Assembly: GCA_964464755.1 (NCBI GenBank)
Contig: CAYXGZ010000029.1
Span: 1 to 45,395 of the forward strand
Length of the DNA: 45,395 bases
Source: CAYXGZ01 sp964464755
Lineage (GTDB): Bacteria > Planctomycetota > MHYJ01 > JACPRB01
Direction of reading: 5' to 3'
Position 1 is the stretch's first letter. Each line of letters begins with the position of its first letter. A program made the position numbers and the translations under genes. Below the pieces are notes generated by a model that made no database searches, had not been told where the DNA came from, and worked only from the letters and a program-made list of their open reading frames with translations. Positions 26,770 through 34,277 of the stretch are shown one piece after another.

Positions 26770-27519
26770 CTAGCGCAGCGCCCTCGCCAGCTCGCGCACC
26801 CGCCGCGCGTCCACCCGGCCGCGCACCTTCGCCCAGGTCCCCACCACGAAGCCGTCCGCCAGGCGGAAGGCCGCCGCGTTCGCCGGCGTCATCCCGCTGG
26901 CCACGTAGACCGGCACGCGCGGGACGGCCCGCTTCACCGCGGCCAGCCGGGCGGGATCCGCCGCCCGCCCCGTCCCCTCCCCCGTCACCAGCAGCACGTC
27001 CGCCCCGCCGCGCCCCGCGGCGTCCATCGCGTCCTGCGCCGGCGTCCCCCGCCGCAGCGGCGCCGCGTGCTTCACGTACACGTCCGCCCAGATCTCCACC
27101 CGCGCCCCCAGCGCGGCCCGGTACCGCAGCACGTCGTGCGCCCGCCCCTCGACGATCCCCTGGTCCGTCTCCATCGCGCCGGTCAGCACGTTGACCCGGA
27201 TGAAGCCCGCCCCCGCCGCCGCCGCGACCGCGAGCGCCCCCCGCGCGTCGTTGCGCAGCACGTTCACCCCGAGCGGCAGATCGATCCGCCGACGCAGCTC
27301 CGCGGCCACCACCGCCAGCGCCGCGATCGCCGCCGGCCCCGCGTCGTCCTTCGCGAACGGCGCGTCCCCGTGGTTCTCGACGAGCAGCGCCGTCGCCCCG
27401 CCCCGCGCCCACGCCGCCCCGTCCCGCCGCGCCAGCTCCAGGATCCGCTCGACGGGCAGCCGAGAGCGCGGGCTGCCCGGGAGGGGCTCGAGGTGCACCA
27501 CGCCGACGAGGGGCCGCAT
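26770..27519 (-). CDS. btpA: BtpA/SgcQ family protein
   Basis: 249 residues, the usual family length. Family features are clear: VGVVHLEPLPGSP at the start, ALLVENHGDAPF near 45, PLGVNVLRNDARGALAVA near 82, FIRVNVLTGAMETDQGIVEG near 105, and VYVASGMTPANAA near 205, in a TIM-barrel layout. BtpA stabilises photosystem I in cyanobacteria, but non-photosynthetic homologues are common and of unknown activity, possibly phosphosugar- or nucleotide-related. It is divergent from the GAF gene across a 47-base gap. Confidence 0.85.
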   Translation of the reverse strand: MRPLVGVVHLEPLPGSPRSRLPVERILELARRDGAAWARGGATALLVENHGDAPFAKDDAGPAAIAALAVVAAELRRRIDLPLGVNVLRNDARGALAVAAAAGAGFIRVNVLTGAMETDQGIVEGRAHDVLRYRAALGARVEIWADVYVKHAAPLRRGTPAQDAMDAAGRGGADVLLVTGEGTGRAADPARLAAVKRAVPRVPVYVASGMTPANAAAFRLADGFVVGTWAKVRGRVDARRVRELARALR

Positions 27520-27527
27520 CGGCGCGA

Positions 27528-27557
27528 TTGTATCGCCGCCTCGCCGGAGGCTACAAT
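27528..27557 (+). promoter_or_regulatory. Promoter of the double-GAF gene
   Basis: TTGTAT (27528-27533) and TACAAT (27552-27557) are 18 bases apart. The -10 ends nine bases before ATG 27567, so the transcript would have almost no leader. Confidence 0.5.
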
Positions 27558-27566
27558 CGCCCCGCC

Positions 27567-28598
27567 ATGAGCAAGCCCCGCGCGTCGAAGGCCCTCGAGA
27601 TCTCCGGCCCCCTGGCCGAGGCCATCCACCGCCTCCACCAGGATGCCGACCCCGAGCACCTCCTGGTCGAGGCCGCGAAGCTGGCCCGCAAGGCCGTCAA
27701 GGCGGACGAGGTGGCGCTGCTGCTCGTCGACCCGACCGGCCGCGAGCTGATCGAGCACGCGGTCGTCGGCGCCCAGCTCCGCCCCTCCACCTTCCGCATG
27801 CGCGTCGGCGCCGAGGGCATCACCGGCTGGGTCGCCGGCCACGGCAAGACCGCCATCGTGCCCGACGTCTCCAAGGACAGCCGCTACGTCCAGGCGAACT
27901 CCCGGGTCCGCTCGGAGGCCGCGGTGCCGATCCTGCGGGGCGACCGCGCCGTCGGCGTCCTCAACTTCGAGTCGCGCAAGCTCGGCTTCTTCAAGGACTC
28001 CGACCTGCCGCTGCTCGAGTACCTCGCCAGCCAGATCGCCCTGGGCCTGCACATCTCCGAGATCGCCGAGCGCTCGGAGCGCCTCCAGGCCCGGCTCGAG
28101 CTGCTCCACCACCTGGCGCGCCTCGGCAACGGCTTCATGGCGCCCGACCAGTTCCTGAACCGCGTCGTCGACGTGCTCCGCCGCGCGACGGGCGTGTTCT
28201 ACGCGAGCATCTTCCTCGGCGACACGTCGCGGATGGAGATCGTGGTGCTCGCCCACTCGTCGAGCCGGCCGATCGACATCCAGCTCGGCGCGACGCAGAA
28301 GATCGGCACGGGGCTGATCGGGACGTCGTTCAAGCTGGGCGAGACGATCCACGTCCGCGACGTCTCGAAGGACCGCTCGTACATCGCGCGGGTGCCGGGG
28401 GTGCGCAGCGAGCTCTGCGCGCCGGTGCGGATCGGCGACCTCTGCCTGGGGGTGCTCGACCTGCAGAGCCAGGCCCTCTCGGCCTTCACGCCCGAGGACG
28501 TGGTCGCGGTGGAGTCGGCGGCGAACCTGATCGCGCCGGTGCTGCGGGAGGCCTCGACGCGCTACGCGGCCGGCCAGCACCCGCTCTCGCCCCGCTGA
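27567..28598 (+). CDS. Double GAF-domain protein
   Basis: 343 residues with two GAF domains. The first (about 20-165) contains VALLLVDPTGRELIEHA, GITGWVAGHGKTAIVPDVSKD and SEAAVPILRGDRAVGVLNFES. The second (about 180-330) contains ASIFLGDT, GTGLIGTSFKLGETIHVRDVSKD and SELCAPVRIGDLCLGVLDLQS. There is no kinase, cyclase or HTH output domain and no signal peptide, so it is probably a cytosolic ligand-sensing adaptor. ATG 27567 is chosen over an in-frame TTG at 27528, which forms part of the promoter. It could work with a kinase such as the one encoded nearby, but nothing direct links them. Confidence 0.8.
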   Translation: MSKPRASKALEISGPLAEAIHRLHQDADPEHLLVEAAKLARKAVKADEVALLLVDPTGRELIEHAVVGAQLRPSTFRMRVGAEGITGWVAGHGKTAIVPDVSKDSRYVQANSRVRSEAAVPILRGDRAVGVLNFESRKLGFFKDSDLPLLEYLASQIALGLHISEIAERSERLQARLELLHHLARLGNGFMAPDQFLNRVVDVLRRATGVFYASIFLGDTSRMEIVVLAHSSSRPIDIQLGATQKIGTGLIGTSFKLGETIHVRDVSKDRSYIARVPGVRSELCAPVRIGDLCLGVLDLQSQALSAFTPEDVVAVESAANLIAPVLREASTRYAAGQHPLSPR

Positions 28599-28628
28599 GG
28601 CCGCCATTGCGCCGCCGCGGCGCGACTC

Positions 28629-28634
28629 TATAAT
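28629..28634 (+). promoter_or_regulatory. -10 element of tRNA-His
   Basis: A perfect TATAAT lies 14 bases before the tRNA. TTGCGC at 28608-28613 could be a -35 but the spacing (15) is short. Confidence 0.5.
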
Positions 28635-28648
28635 GTGGCCCGCCACGC

Positions 28649-28726
28649 GGTACCCGTAGCTCAGTTGGTTAGAGCGCCTGGTTGTGGCCCAGGCTGTCGC
28701 GGGTTCGAATCCCGTCGGGTACCCCA
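28649..28726 (+). tRNA. tRNA-His (anticodon GTG)
   Basis: The extra G(-1) at 28649 faces discriminator C73, the histidine hallmark. The acceptor stem is GTACCCG/CGGGTAC, the D arm AGCTCAGTTGGTTAGAGC, the anticodon loop presents GTG (CTGGTTGTGGCCCAG), the T arm GCGGGTTCGAATCCCGT, and CCA is encoded. Its 3' half is overlapped antisense by the end of the recombinase gene, consistent with use as an integration site. Confidence 0.95.
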
Positions 28727-30378
28727 AACGAGAGTCGTGGACGAACCGGGAGCTTCCCCGGGCCACAAGCCTCCGCCCGCTCCCCCCGCTTCAAGAGCTC
28801 CGAGAGCATCGCTTTCAGCGTGACGTCCCGGGCGGTGACGAACGGCTTCGGGAAGAGCGAGACCTCCAGGGTCCCCTCCCCCTTGACCTCCCGCCAGACG
28901 GCGAAGTCGATGAAGCGCGGGAGCAGGGCCTTGATCCGCTCGGGATGCTGCCGGTTCAACTCGAGCAGGTCCTTGAAGAGCGTGAGCGTTCGGACCTGCT
29001 CCTGGGCGGAGAGGATCTGGCAGGTCTCGGCCTCGATCTCCCGCTTCAGGCGGCCCTCGGTCGCCTCCAGGTCGGCTCGCTCGATCTCCAGGCCTTCCAG
29101 TCGCTCCTTGAGCGACCCGGAGGCCTTGGGGCCGTAGTCGGCGATGGAGTCGACGAGGCGGGCGAGGCGGGCCCGGATCGAGGCCAGCTGCTCTCGAACC
29201 CGGCTGAGGTCGTCCTTGAGCTTGCCCCCGGTGTTGGACGCCAGGGCGTTGGCGTCCTGGACGAAGCGACGGACGAGTTCGGGCTGCATCTCGAGCTTCT
29301 TGAGGAACTCGATCACGGCCCGGTCGATGGCATCGGCGGGAACGTAGTGGCGGGGGCAGGCGTCGCCGAGCGACTTCTCGGCGTTCGTGCAGGCGTAGTA
29401 GGGATAGTAGCGTCCGCTGCGGCCGTGGCCCGGCTTGGGGGTCATCTTGTGCTCGCAGTTCGCGCAGCGGAGCAGGCCTTGGAGCAGGTAGACGTGCTCC
29501 CCGCCCTCCCGCTTCGAGCTGCGCCGCCGCCGGGCGTTGCCGTCCATGATCTCCTGGATCCGTTGATGGGTCTCCCAGGACCTGATGGGCTTCCACTGCG
29601 CGTCGCTGGTCTTGCCTTCGTAGGAGATCTTGGCGGCGTAGGTGAGGTTGCGCAGCATCCGGCAGATCGAGGGGAGCTTGTAGGCGTGTCCCCGGGGAGT
29701 CCGGAAGCCCAGGCGCTTGAACTCGCGGACGACGGCGTCGCTGCTCTCGTGGTGGAGGTAGAGCCGATCGCAGGCGCGGACGTGCTTGGCGAAGGCCTCG
29801 TCGACGACGTACATCTTGTCCCGCATCCGGTAGCCGATCGGGGGAGGTCCGATGGGCAGGCCCTTCTGCGCGCGCCACTCGACCTTCTCCTTGGTGCGGG
29901 CGGAGATCAATTCCCGCTCCCACTGGGCCAGGGCGATGAGGATCGTGGTCTGGAGCTGGCCGGCGGGGGTGGTGAGGTCGATCTTCTCGCGGATGGAGAC
30001 CACCTTGACGCCGGCTTCGTGAAGCTCGCGGACGAGGAGCAGGAAGTCGACGGTGCTGCGGGAGAAGCGGTCGATCTTGGTGGCGACGACGACGTCGACG
30101 AGCTTCGCCTTGGCGAGCTCGAGGGCTCGTTGAAGGCCCGGGCGCTCGAGCGACTTCGCGGAGCTGCCGCGTTTCCTCCCATCCCGTTCCCCTTCGACGA
30201 TCTTCTCGGCCAGGACCCAGTTCTCGCCTTCCAGCTGGCGGGCGGCGATGAAGGAGGTGATCCGATCCAGTTGGGTGTCGAGGGATCCGTCCTCCTTGTT
30301 GGCCTGCTTGTCGGTCGAGACCCGGAGGTACGCGCAGACGCGGACTGGAGGGCAGGCCTTCGGCGAGGTCTGGTTCAT
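28669..30378 (-). CDS. Large serine recombinase (integrase)
   Basis: 569 residues. The resolvase catalytic domain (10-160) has YLRVSTDKQ with Ser21 as nucleophile and KIDRFSRSTVDFLLL (the DRLxR-type motif). A recombinase domain (about 180-300) precedes a zinc ribbon (CANC near 315, then YYACTN and ACPRH) and a long coiled-coil C-terminus, the large serine integrase plan. The last 18-19 residues (GVPDGIRTRDSLGHNQAL) are antisense of tRNA-His, so the natural stop was probably replaced on integration. ATG 30378 lies 17 bases after the preceding small gene. It likely mediates insertion and excision of the island to the right. Confidence 0.88.
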   Translation of the reverse strand: MNQTSPKACPPVRVCAYLRVSTDKQANKEDGSLDTQLDRITSFIAARQLEGENWVLAEKIVEGERDGRKRGSSAKSLERPGLQRALELAKAKLVDVVVATKIDRFSRSTVDFLLLVRELHEAGVKVVSIREKIDLTTPAGQLQTTILIALAQWERELISARTKEKVEWRAQKGLPIGPPPIGYRMRDKMYVVDEAFAKHVRACDRLYLHHESSDAVVREFKRLGFRTPRGHAYKLPSICRMLRNLTYAAKISYEGKTSDAQWKPIRSWETHQRIQEIMDGNARRRRSSKREGGEHVYLLQGLLRCANCEHKMTPKPGHGRSGRYYPYYACTNAEKSLGDACPRHYVPADAIDRAVIEFLKKLEMQPELVRRFVQDANALASNTGGKLKDDLSRVREQLASIRARLARLVDSIADYGPKASGSLKERLEGLEIERADLEATEGRLKREIEAETCQILSAQEQVRTLTLFKDLLELNRQHPERIKALLPRFIDFAVWREVKGEGTLEVSLFPKPFVTARDVTLKAMLSELLKRGERAEACGPGKLPVRPRLSFGVPDGIRTRDSLGHNQAL

Positions 30379-30395
30379 GTGACTAACGTATCACA

Positions 30396-30626
30396 TTAAG
30401 CAGCTTTATTGGCTCCCGGGCCTTCCTTGGCCACCTGCTCGCGAATCGCGGCGGCGAGGATCAAGGCGCAGGCCTCGATCAGGTCCTGGAGTCGTCGGGC
30501 GTCGTCCATACCCAGGTACCGGTGCTCGGGATCTTGGCGGAACTGGGGATAGGCTCCGTCGGGGGTCAGGGTGACGCGGATCGACTTCAAGTTCCTGCGT
30601 CGTCCACGTCCCTGTCCGGTGTTCAC
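30396..30626 (-). CDS. Small protein coupled to the recombinase
   Basis: 76 residues from GTG 30626 (upstream in-frame extension is low-complexity and probably not translated). A basic start (NTGQGRGRRRNLKSIRVTL) leads into a helical end (MDDARRLQDLIEACALILAAAIREQVAKE). It lies 17 bases before the recombinase start on the same strand, so the two probably form an operon. Small proteins in this position can be directionality factors, but no excisionase helix-turn-helix is obvious. Function unknown. Confidence 0.5.
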   Translation of the reverse strand: MNTGQGRGRRRNLKSIRVTLTPDGAYPQFRQDPEHRYLGMDDARRLQDLIEACALILAAAIREQVAKEGPGANKAA

Positions 30627-30934
30627 GGTTCTCGTTGCTGGTCGCTCTGGGCCCAGATCGGTGTCCAAGGCAGGGTCCGGAGCGAGCCGTCCGGCGGTCC
30701 GGGGGACGCCGAGACCCCGCCCACCCGGCCGTGGAGGCGGGCGGGTCCATCGCATGGCGCGGAGTGCGCGGCGCCCCGGTTCCCGACACTCGGAGCCCTC
30801 CGGGCGATCCGGCCGCTCGGTTGCGCGGGGTATCCAGCGAGTTGCCCGAGCTCACGGCAAACCCGCCCTGCGTGCTGGAGGAGGCGGGGGTTCTGGCCAC
30901 AAGAAGTCCCGCCGGGCTCCTTCAACGTTGATAT
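30627..30934. other. GC-rich stretch with no supported gene
   Basis: Open frames exist on both strands but none has a good ribosome site or a coherent protein-like composition. I see no RNA gene or terminator. Confidence 0.4.
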
Positions 30935-31490
30935 ATGGCCAAGACGCCCATCGGGCTGCGTACGCAAGTCGCGGAGGCGGCGGGACAGCACGGGAGGCAA
31001 ACGCTGTCACCCACGTCGAGCAGTAACTGCGCTTCCACGCCGACAACCGCCGTCGTCCGGGCCGCCCCGGAGGGACCCGGGGCCTGCACCCGCGGACGCT
31101 GTAGGACACCGCCGGGCGGATCCGGAGGATCGCGTGGACCATGCGGATCCGGGCCGTGCGGAGGCTTCCCGACCGGGTCCAGCCGCTGGTGCGGATGCTC
31201 CCTGGGCCGCTCCGAGGGCGACGCCCGAGGATTGGGGACGGGCGAGGCTGCTCGCGGGGGCCGGCGACGCCGGCATCGAGCCGGCTGACGAGGCCGCCCT
31301 GGCGGGAGCGCTCGCCCAGGGGCGGGCCCTCCGGGCGCTGGAGGCGGCGCTCGTGGAGGCCGTCGAGACGTTCAGGCAGGCCAATGCCGGACGGCTCGAC
31401 GTGCCCCCCGAGCCCCGGCTCTCGAGGCGGGAGGGCGGGACGCTCCGCCTCCGGTGGGCCTGGAGGGAGCCGTCGCGCCAGTTCCACCGC
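30935..31490 (+). pseudogene. Possible decayed coding remnant(s)
   Basis: Short protein-like segments appear in different + strand frames: MAKTPIGLRTQVAEAAGQ from 30935; MRIRAVRRLPDRVQPLVRMLP from 31141; and, after a frame change near 31205, TPEDWGRARLLAGAGDAG continuing through ALAQGRALRALEAALVEAV with very strong GC3 bias to about 31480. In-frame stops (for example TAG near 31101) and the frame change suggest an inactivated gene, possibly damaged when the island inserted or rearranged. No family is recognisable. Confidence 0.3.
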
Positions 31491-31815
31491 CGAAATCCGC
31501 TTCGCCTTCCACGTCTGGCCGTCTTCGAGTTCGGGCGCCATCGGGCCTCCTCCACTGGCTTCAGGTTACCCCATCTGACCTGTCCAGTAGCTGAGGGGGA
31601 CGGGATACGGCGTTGCACGGCGTCAAGCGTGCTTGGTGCGGACCCCATGGCCTGTCGTTGGGCAAGACAACTCCGACGGGAGTCCACTTTGGGTCTCACT
31701 CCCAGCTCCCAGCGGGTGCCCAGCCTTTCTGGGGTCGTTTGAGGCGCCCTATGGAGGCCATTTGGTCCAAACTATCCCGCTAAACTCCAGAGCTATGGTC
31801 TTTCACGCGGTACAT
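31491..31815. other. Composition transition without a supported gene
   Basis: Here the GC-rich left flank passes into the AT-richer array. No convincing open frame, RNA gene or perfect inverted repeat was seen. It marks the downstream end of the minus-strand gene run. Confidence 0.4.
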
Positions 31816-32610
31816 TTACCTGTCAGCTTCAACCCAAGTGGGACGTTCCAACCCAGGGGCAATTTCCATGGCTATGCGCCTCAGGGTCTCAACAGGTATC
31901 TCAACCGAGCTAGCATCGCCATGAACTCCTCGGGAAAGCAGTTCGAGAGCCGCGTCCTTCCGCCTGACCAACCAAATCTCCTGGGCGCGCTCTTCATCCA
32001 CACCTTTAGGACCCTCCCGATGTAGGAATAGCCAGAAGTCACTCTTGAGTGTATTTGCCAAGTGCTGATCAATATGGTGAGCTACCTCAGGATCCTGATT
32101 GCGACGGCTGAATAGCAGGAGGTCAGAGAACCCAGCACTTTCTGGCGAATACGCTAGGATCGACAAGCAAAGTAGTATAACTCTGGTGTTACGGCTGGAC
32201 CACAGCAACCCGCGGACAACCTGCATGACGATGTCATCCAAGCGTCCAAGCATGTATACATCCAATTTCTCAAGTGCAGCCACTTGCCTCACTGGATCGC
32301 CCCATGTCACATCTTGGATGCACGTCTGGATATCTACCGGGTTGCCGCAACTCAAGTTACGATCACGAGGCTCGACTGAACTGCCCAAGGCTGAGCCTTC
32401 CTCATTCACTCCAGGAAGGTCATCGACTGCCATCAAGTGAGCAGAGGTCTTACCGTCTCCCGACTCCTCAATTCGCGGTGGAGCCATGTTGGGCTGTCTA
32501 CTCGCGGCGCCAAAGAATGCTGGGTGGGCAATCTCGCAGTGGAATCGCACAACTGCCAGTACGGCAAGCGCCAGACCACACCCCGCAACCAGTAAGGGCG
32601 CTCTCTGCAT
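31816..32610 (-). CDS. Membrane-anchored HEAT-like helical protein (unit 3 partner)
   Basis: 264 residues. A hydrophobic N-terminus (RAPLLVAGCGLALAVLAVV) acts as signal or anchor, with GAGGGGG just ahead of ATG 32610. After a low-complexity spacer, helical repeats begin near 90 (WGDPVRQVAALEKLDVYMLGRLDDIVMQVV; NTRVILLCLSILAYSPESAGFSDLLL), resembling HEAT repeats as in the larger lipoprotein of unit 1. It is the last gene of the minus-strand run. Codon bias is weak compared with the backbone. Function unknown. Confidence 0.6.
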   Translation of the reverse strand: MQRAPLLVAGCGLALAVLAVVRFHCEIAHPAFFGAASRQPNMAPPRIEESGDGKTSAHLMAVDDLPGVNEEGSALGSSVEPRDRNLSCGNPVDIQTCIQDVTWGDPVRQVAALEKLDVYMLGRLDDIVMQVVRGLLWSSRNTRVILLCLSILAYSPESAGFSDLLLFSRRNQDPEVAHHIDQHLANTLKSDFWLFLHREGPKGVDEERAQEIWLVRRKDAALELLSRGVHGDASSVEIPVETLRRIAMEIAPGLERPTWVEADR

Positions 32611-32769
32611 CCACCCCCCTCAACACAACACACCATGATCTGCTATCGACTACTAGGAGGAAGCACAGTAGTCCGCTAGAAGCCAACTAACAAAATGGGC
32701 ACCCCTTAGGGCTCCCATTGGTTACGAAGAGTCCCTGGAGCTCAAGAGCCGCCTTCTTGGACGCTACTC

Positions 32770-33231
32770 TTACTTAATCAGTAGGCAGCTCGCTTGTCCC
32801 TCGAACACACACACAAACGCCTCTACCTTGCCTCCGTTAGATGGCAGCCTATAGTCAAACGTCGCAGACCCTCTTCCGCCACTCATTGCACTCCTCGTTT
32901 CTTCCACGAGCCCCTTCGCTTCGGACCGATCAATGAGCTCAATTGCGGTCCCATCAGTAGCTAGAAGCCACATTCGCAGCTCCTCGCGAAGAAGCGTGCG
33001 ACTTCCTGCGGGGCGGGGAATCAGGAGCTCGATTCGTAAGCGATCTCCAGAAGACCCCATGTACACGCTGGAAGGCGCTCCATCCACGCTCACAGTGCCC
33101 ACGAGGTGGGTACTGATGGCGATGCTAGCGCTGGACCCATCAGGCACTGCCTGGGCGCAACCCCAGATCAGCAAACACACTGCGTAGAGGCTACTCGCAA
33201 CCAAGGCGCGGGCGGGCCGGCGGATCACCAT
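32770..33231 (-). CDS. Small predicted lipoprotein (unit 3)
   Basis: 153 residues from ATG 33231 (ATG 33243 is an in-frame alternative). The segment ALVASSLYAVCLLIWGCAQ carries a lipobox-like LIWGC. The mature part is beta-rich (AISTHLVGTVSVDGAPSSVYMG, RLRIELLIPRPAGS, FDYRLPSNGGKVEAFVCVF). No family recognised. It follows the 68-codon gene by 2-14 bases, and so belongs to the same transcript. Confidence 0.6.
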   Translation of the reverse strand: MVIRRPARALVASSLYAVCLLIWGCAQAVPDGSSASIAISTHLVGTVSVDGAPSSVYMGSSGDRLRIELLIPRPAGSRTLLREELRMWLLATDGTAIELIDRSEAKGLVEETRSAMSGGRGSATFDYRLPSNGGKVEAFVCVFEGQASCLLIK

Positions 33232-33244
33232 GTTGAGTAACATC

Positions 33245-33451
33245 CTACTTGGGTTGAAACTTGTCCGGCACACGATGCTCGAATTCAATCTCAATCTTCT
33301 GCCGCTTTCTCTCCACACGATTCAATGTGTCAAAGATCAGGCCATGGAGCTCTGCCTTGTATCGAAGGAGGCGCCCCGGCTTGCCAGAGATGCCGGGCTC
33401 GTCATAGGCCTCGAACCTAAACCATCTTCCGAGTAGGCGTTCTTTCCCCAC
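33245..33451 (-). CDS. Small charged protein (unit 3)
   Basis: 68 residues from a GTG at 33451. The sequence is protein-like, mixing aromatic, charged and helical segments (LLGRWFRFEAYDEPG; KAELHGLIFDTLNRVERKRQ), and it fits between two genes on the same strand with short gaps. No signal peptide and no family. The weak start codon lowers confidence. Confidence 0.45.
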   Translation of the reverse strand: MGKERLLGRWFRFEAYDEPGISGKPGRLLRYKAELHGLIFDTLNRVERKRQKIEIEFEHRVPDKFQPK

Positions 33452-33482
33452 GAGACTTCATCATCAGCAGATTGCTCAACCG

Positions 33483-34262
33483 TCAATCATCCCTGGGGTA
33501 CTCCCTGAGATTCAGAAGGTCGATGTCAGGAAGACCAGTCTTCTTCCAATCAGGTACCTCAATCGCATAGGTTTCCTCCTCCACCCGGACCCTCAATTGT
33601 AAGGGCGCAAGAGGAGCACCTGGAAGTTCGTAGTAGCCATCCTCAGAAAGCTTAGCATCGCACTCCCAGTAGCCACACTTCGGGTCATCGACCTTCAGTC
33701 TGGCCACCACGGAACATGGTACCTCAGTCATTCTCTTCACGTTTAGCAGCTTTCCCCGGATCGGAATCTTGGGGATCAATCGGAACTCAATGACTTCACT
33801 CCGACTAGGCGGAAATGGTAAGTCGGCAAGTGTACCCCACTCCAGGTGGCGCTCTGAGATGACAAGGATTGATAGGTAAGACTCGGAGAGCAGATGATGG
33901 CGCTTCCGTTTGAGTGCAATGCAAAGAGTCGAGGTTCCGTCATGTGCCGTCAGTGGCTTCCAAGCTAGAATTCCGCGGTCCTTGATTTTCTCTCTTAGCT
34001 CGAGAGGCGGAGTTGGCAATCTAGGGTCACGAACACCCCCAGAGAGAAATCGCGGCCCAGTAGGTGGCTTTCCCAGGAAACAGCTAGCGTGAATCTCGGC
34101 CATAGCTATTGGCGCTCCTCCGGCGTCAAGCACGCGAATAACAATGGCTGACTCGTATACAACCTCGTCCTCCCGAGAGCGCTCAATTGCGGTGCAACCT
34201 TGGCTCAAGAGGTACCACGCTACGATTGCGCACTTTGCCCAACTGTGGCTTAGTCTGATCAT
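33483..34262 (-). CDS. Predicted lipoprotein with carboxypeptidase-regulatory-like domain (unit 3)
   Basis: 259 residues. The leader (AKCAIVAWYLLSQGCTA) ends in a lipobox-like LSQGC. The early part (AIVIRVLDAGGAPIAMAEIHASC) has the pattern of a carboxypeptidase-regulatory-like beta domain, and a second one may start near 165 (KIPIRGKLLNVKRMTEVPCSVVARL) with GYYELPGAPLAPLQLRV completing it. It lies 15 bases after the modular protein of unit 3, so the two are probably co-translated. A surface or periplasmic partner is likely; role unknown. Confidence 0.6.
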   Translation of the reverse strand: MIRLSHSWAKCAIVAWYLLSQGCTAIERSREDEVVYESAIVIRVLDAGGAPIAMAEIHASCFLGKPPTGPRFLSGGVRDPRLPTPPLELREKIKDRGILAWKPLTAHDGTSTLCIALKRKRHHLLSESYLSILVISERHLEWGTLADLPFPPSRSEVIEFRLIPKIPIRGKLLNVKRMTEVPCSVVARLKVDDPKCGYWECDAKLSEDGYYELPGAPLAPLQLRVRVEEETYAIEVPDWKKTGLPDIDLLNLREYPRDD

Positions 34263-34277
34263 GGACTCCGGGTTACC

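Noticed and set aside
23411..27412. Very long minus-strand frame (1676 residues) across the kinase gene
   Set aside because: It is an Arg/Pro/Gly-rich frame overlapping the kinase and BtpA genes; only its last part, 22382-23047, is the real exported-protein gene in that frame.
30379..30394. GTGACTAACGTATCAC before the recombinase as an operator
   Set aside because: Only four-base arms (GTGA/TCAC) are symmetric, too weak to claim a regulator site.
30852..31541. Minus-strand frame (229 residues) starting MAPELEDGQTW
   Set aside because: Third-position GC is better explained by + strand segments, composition is low-complexity, and no ribosome site is obvious.
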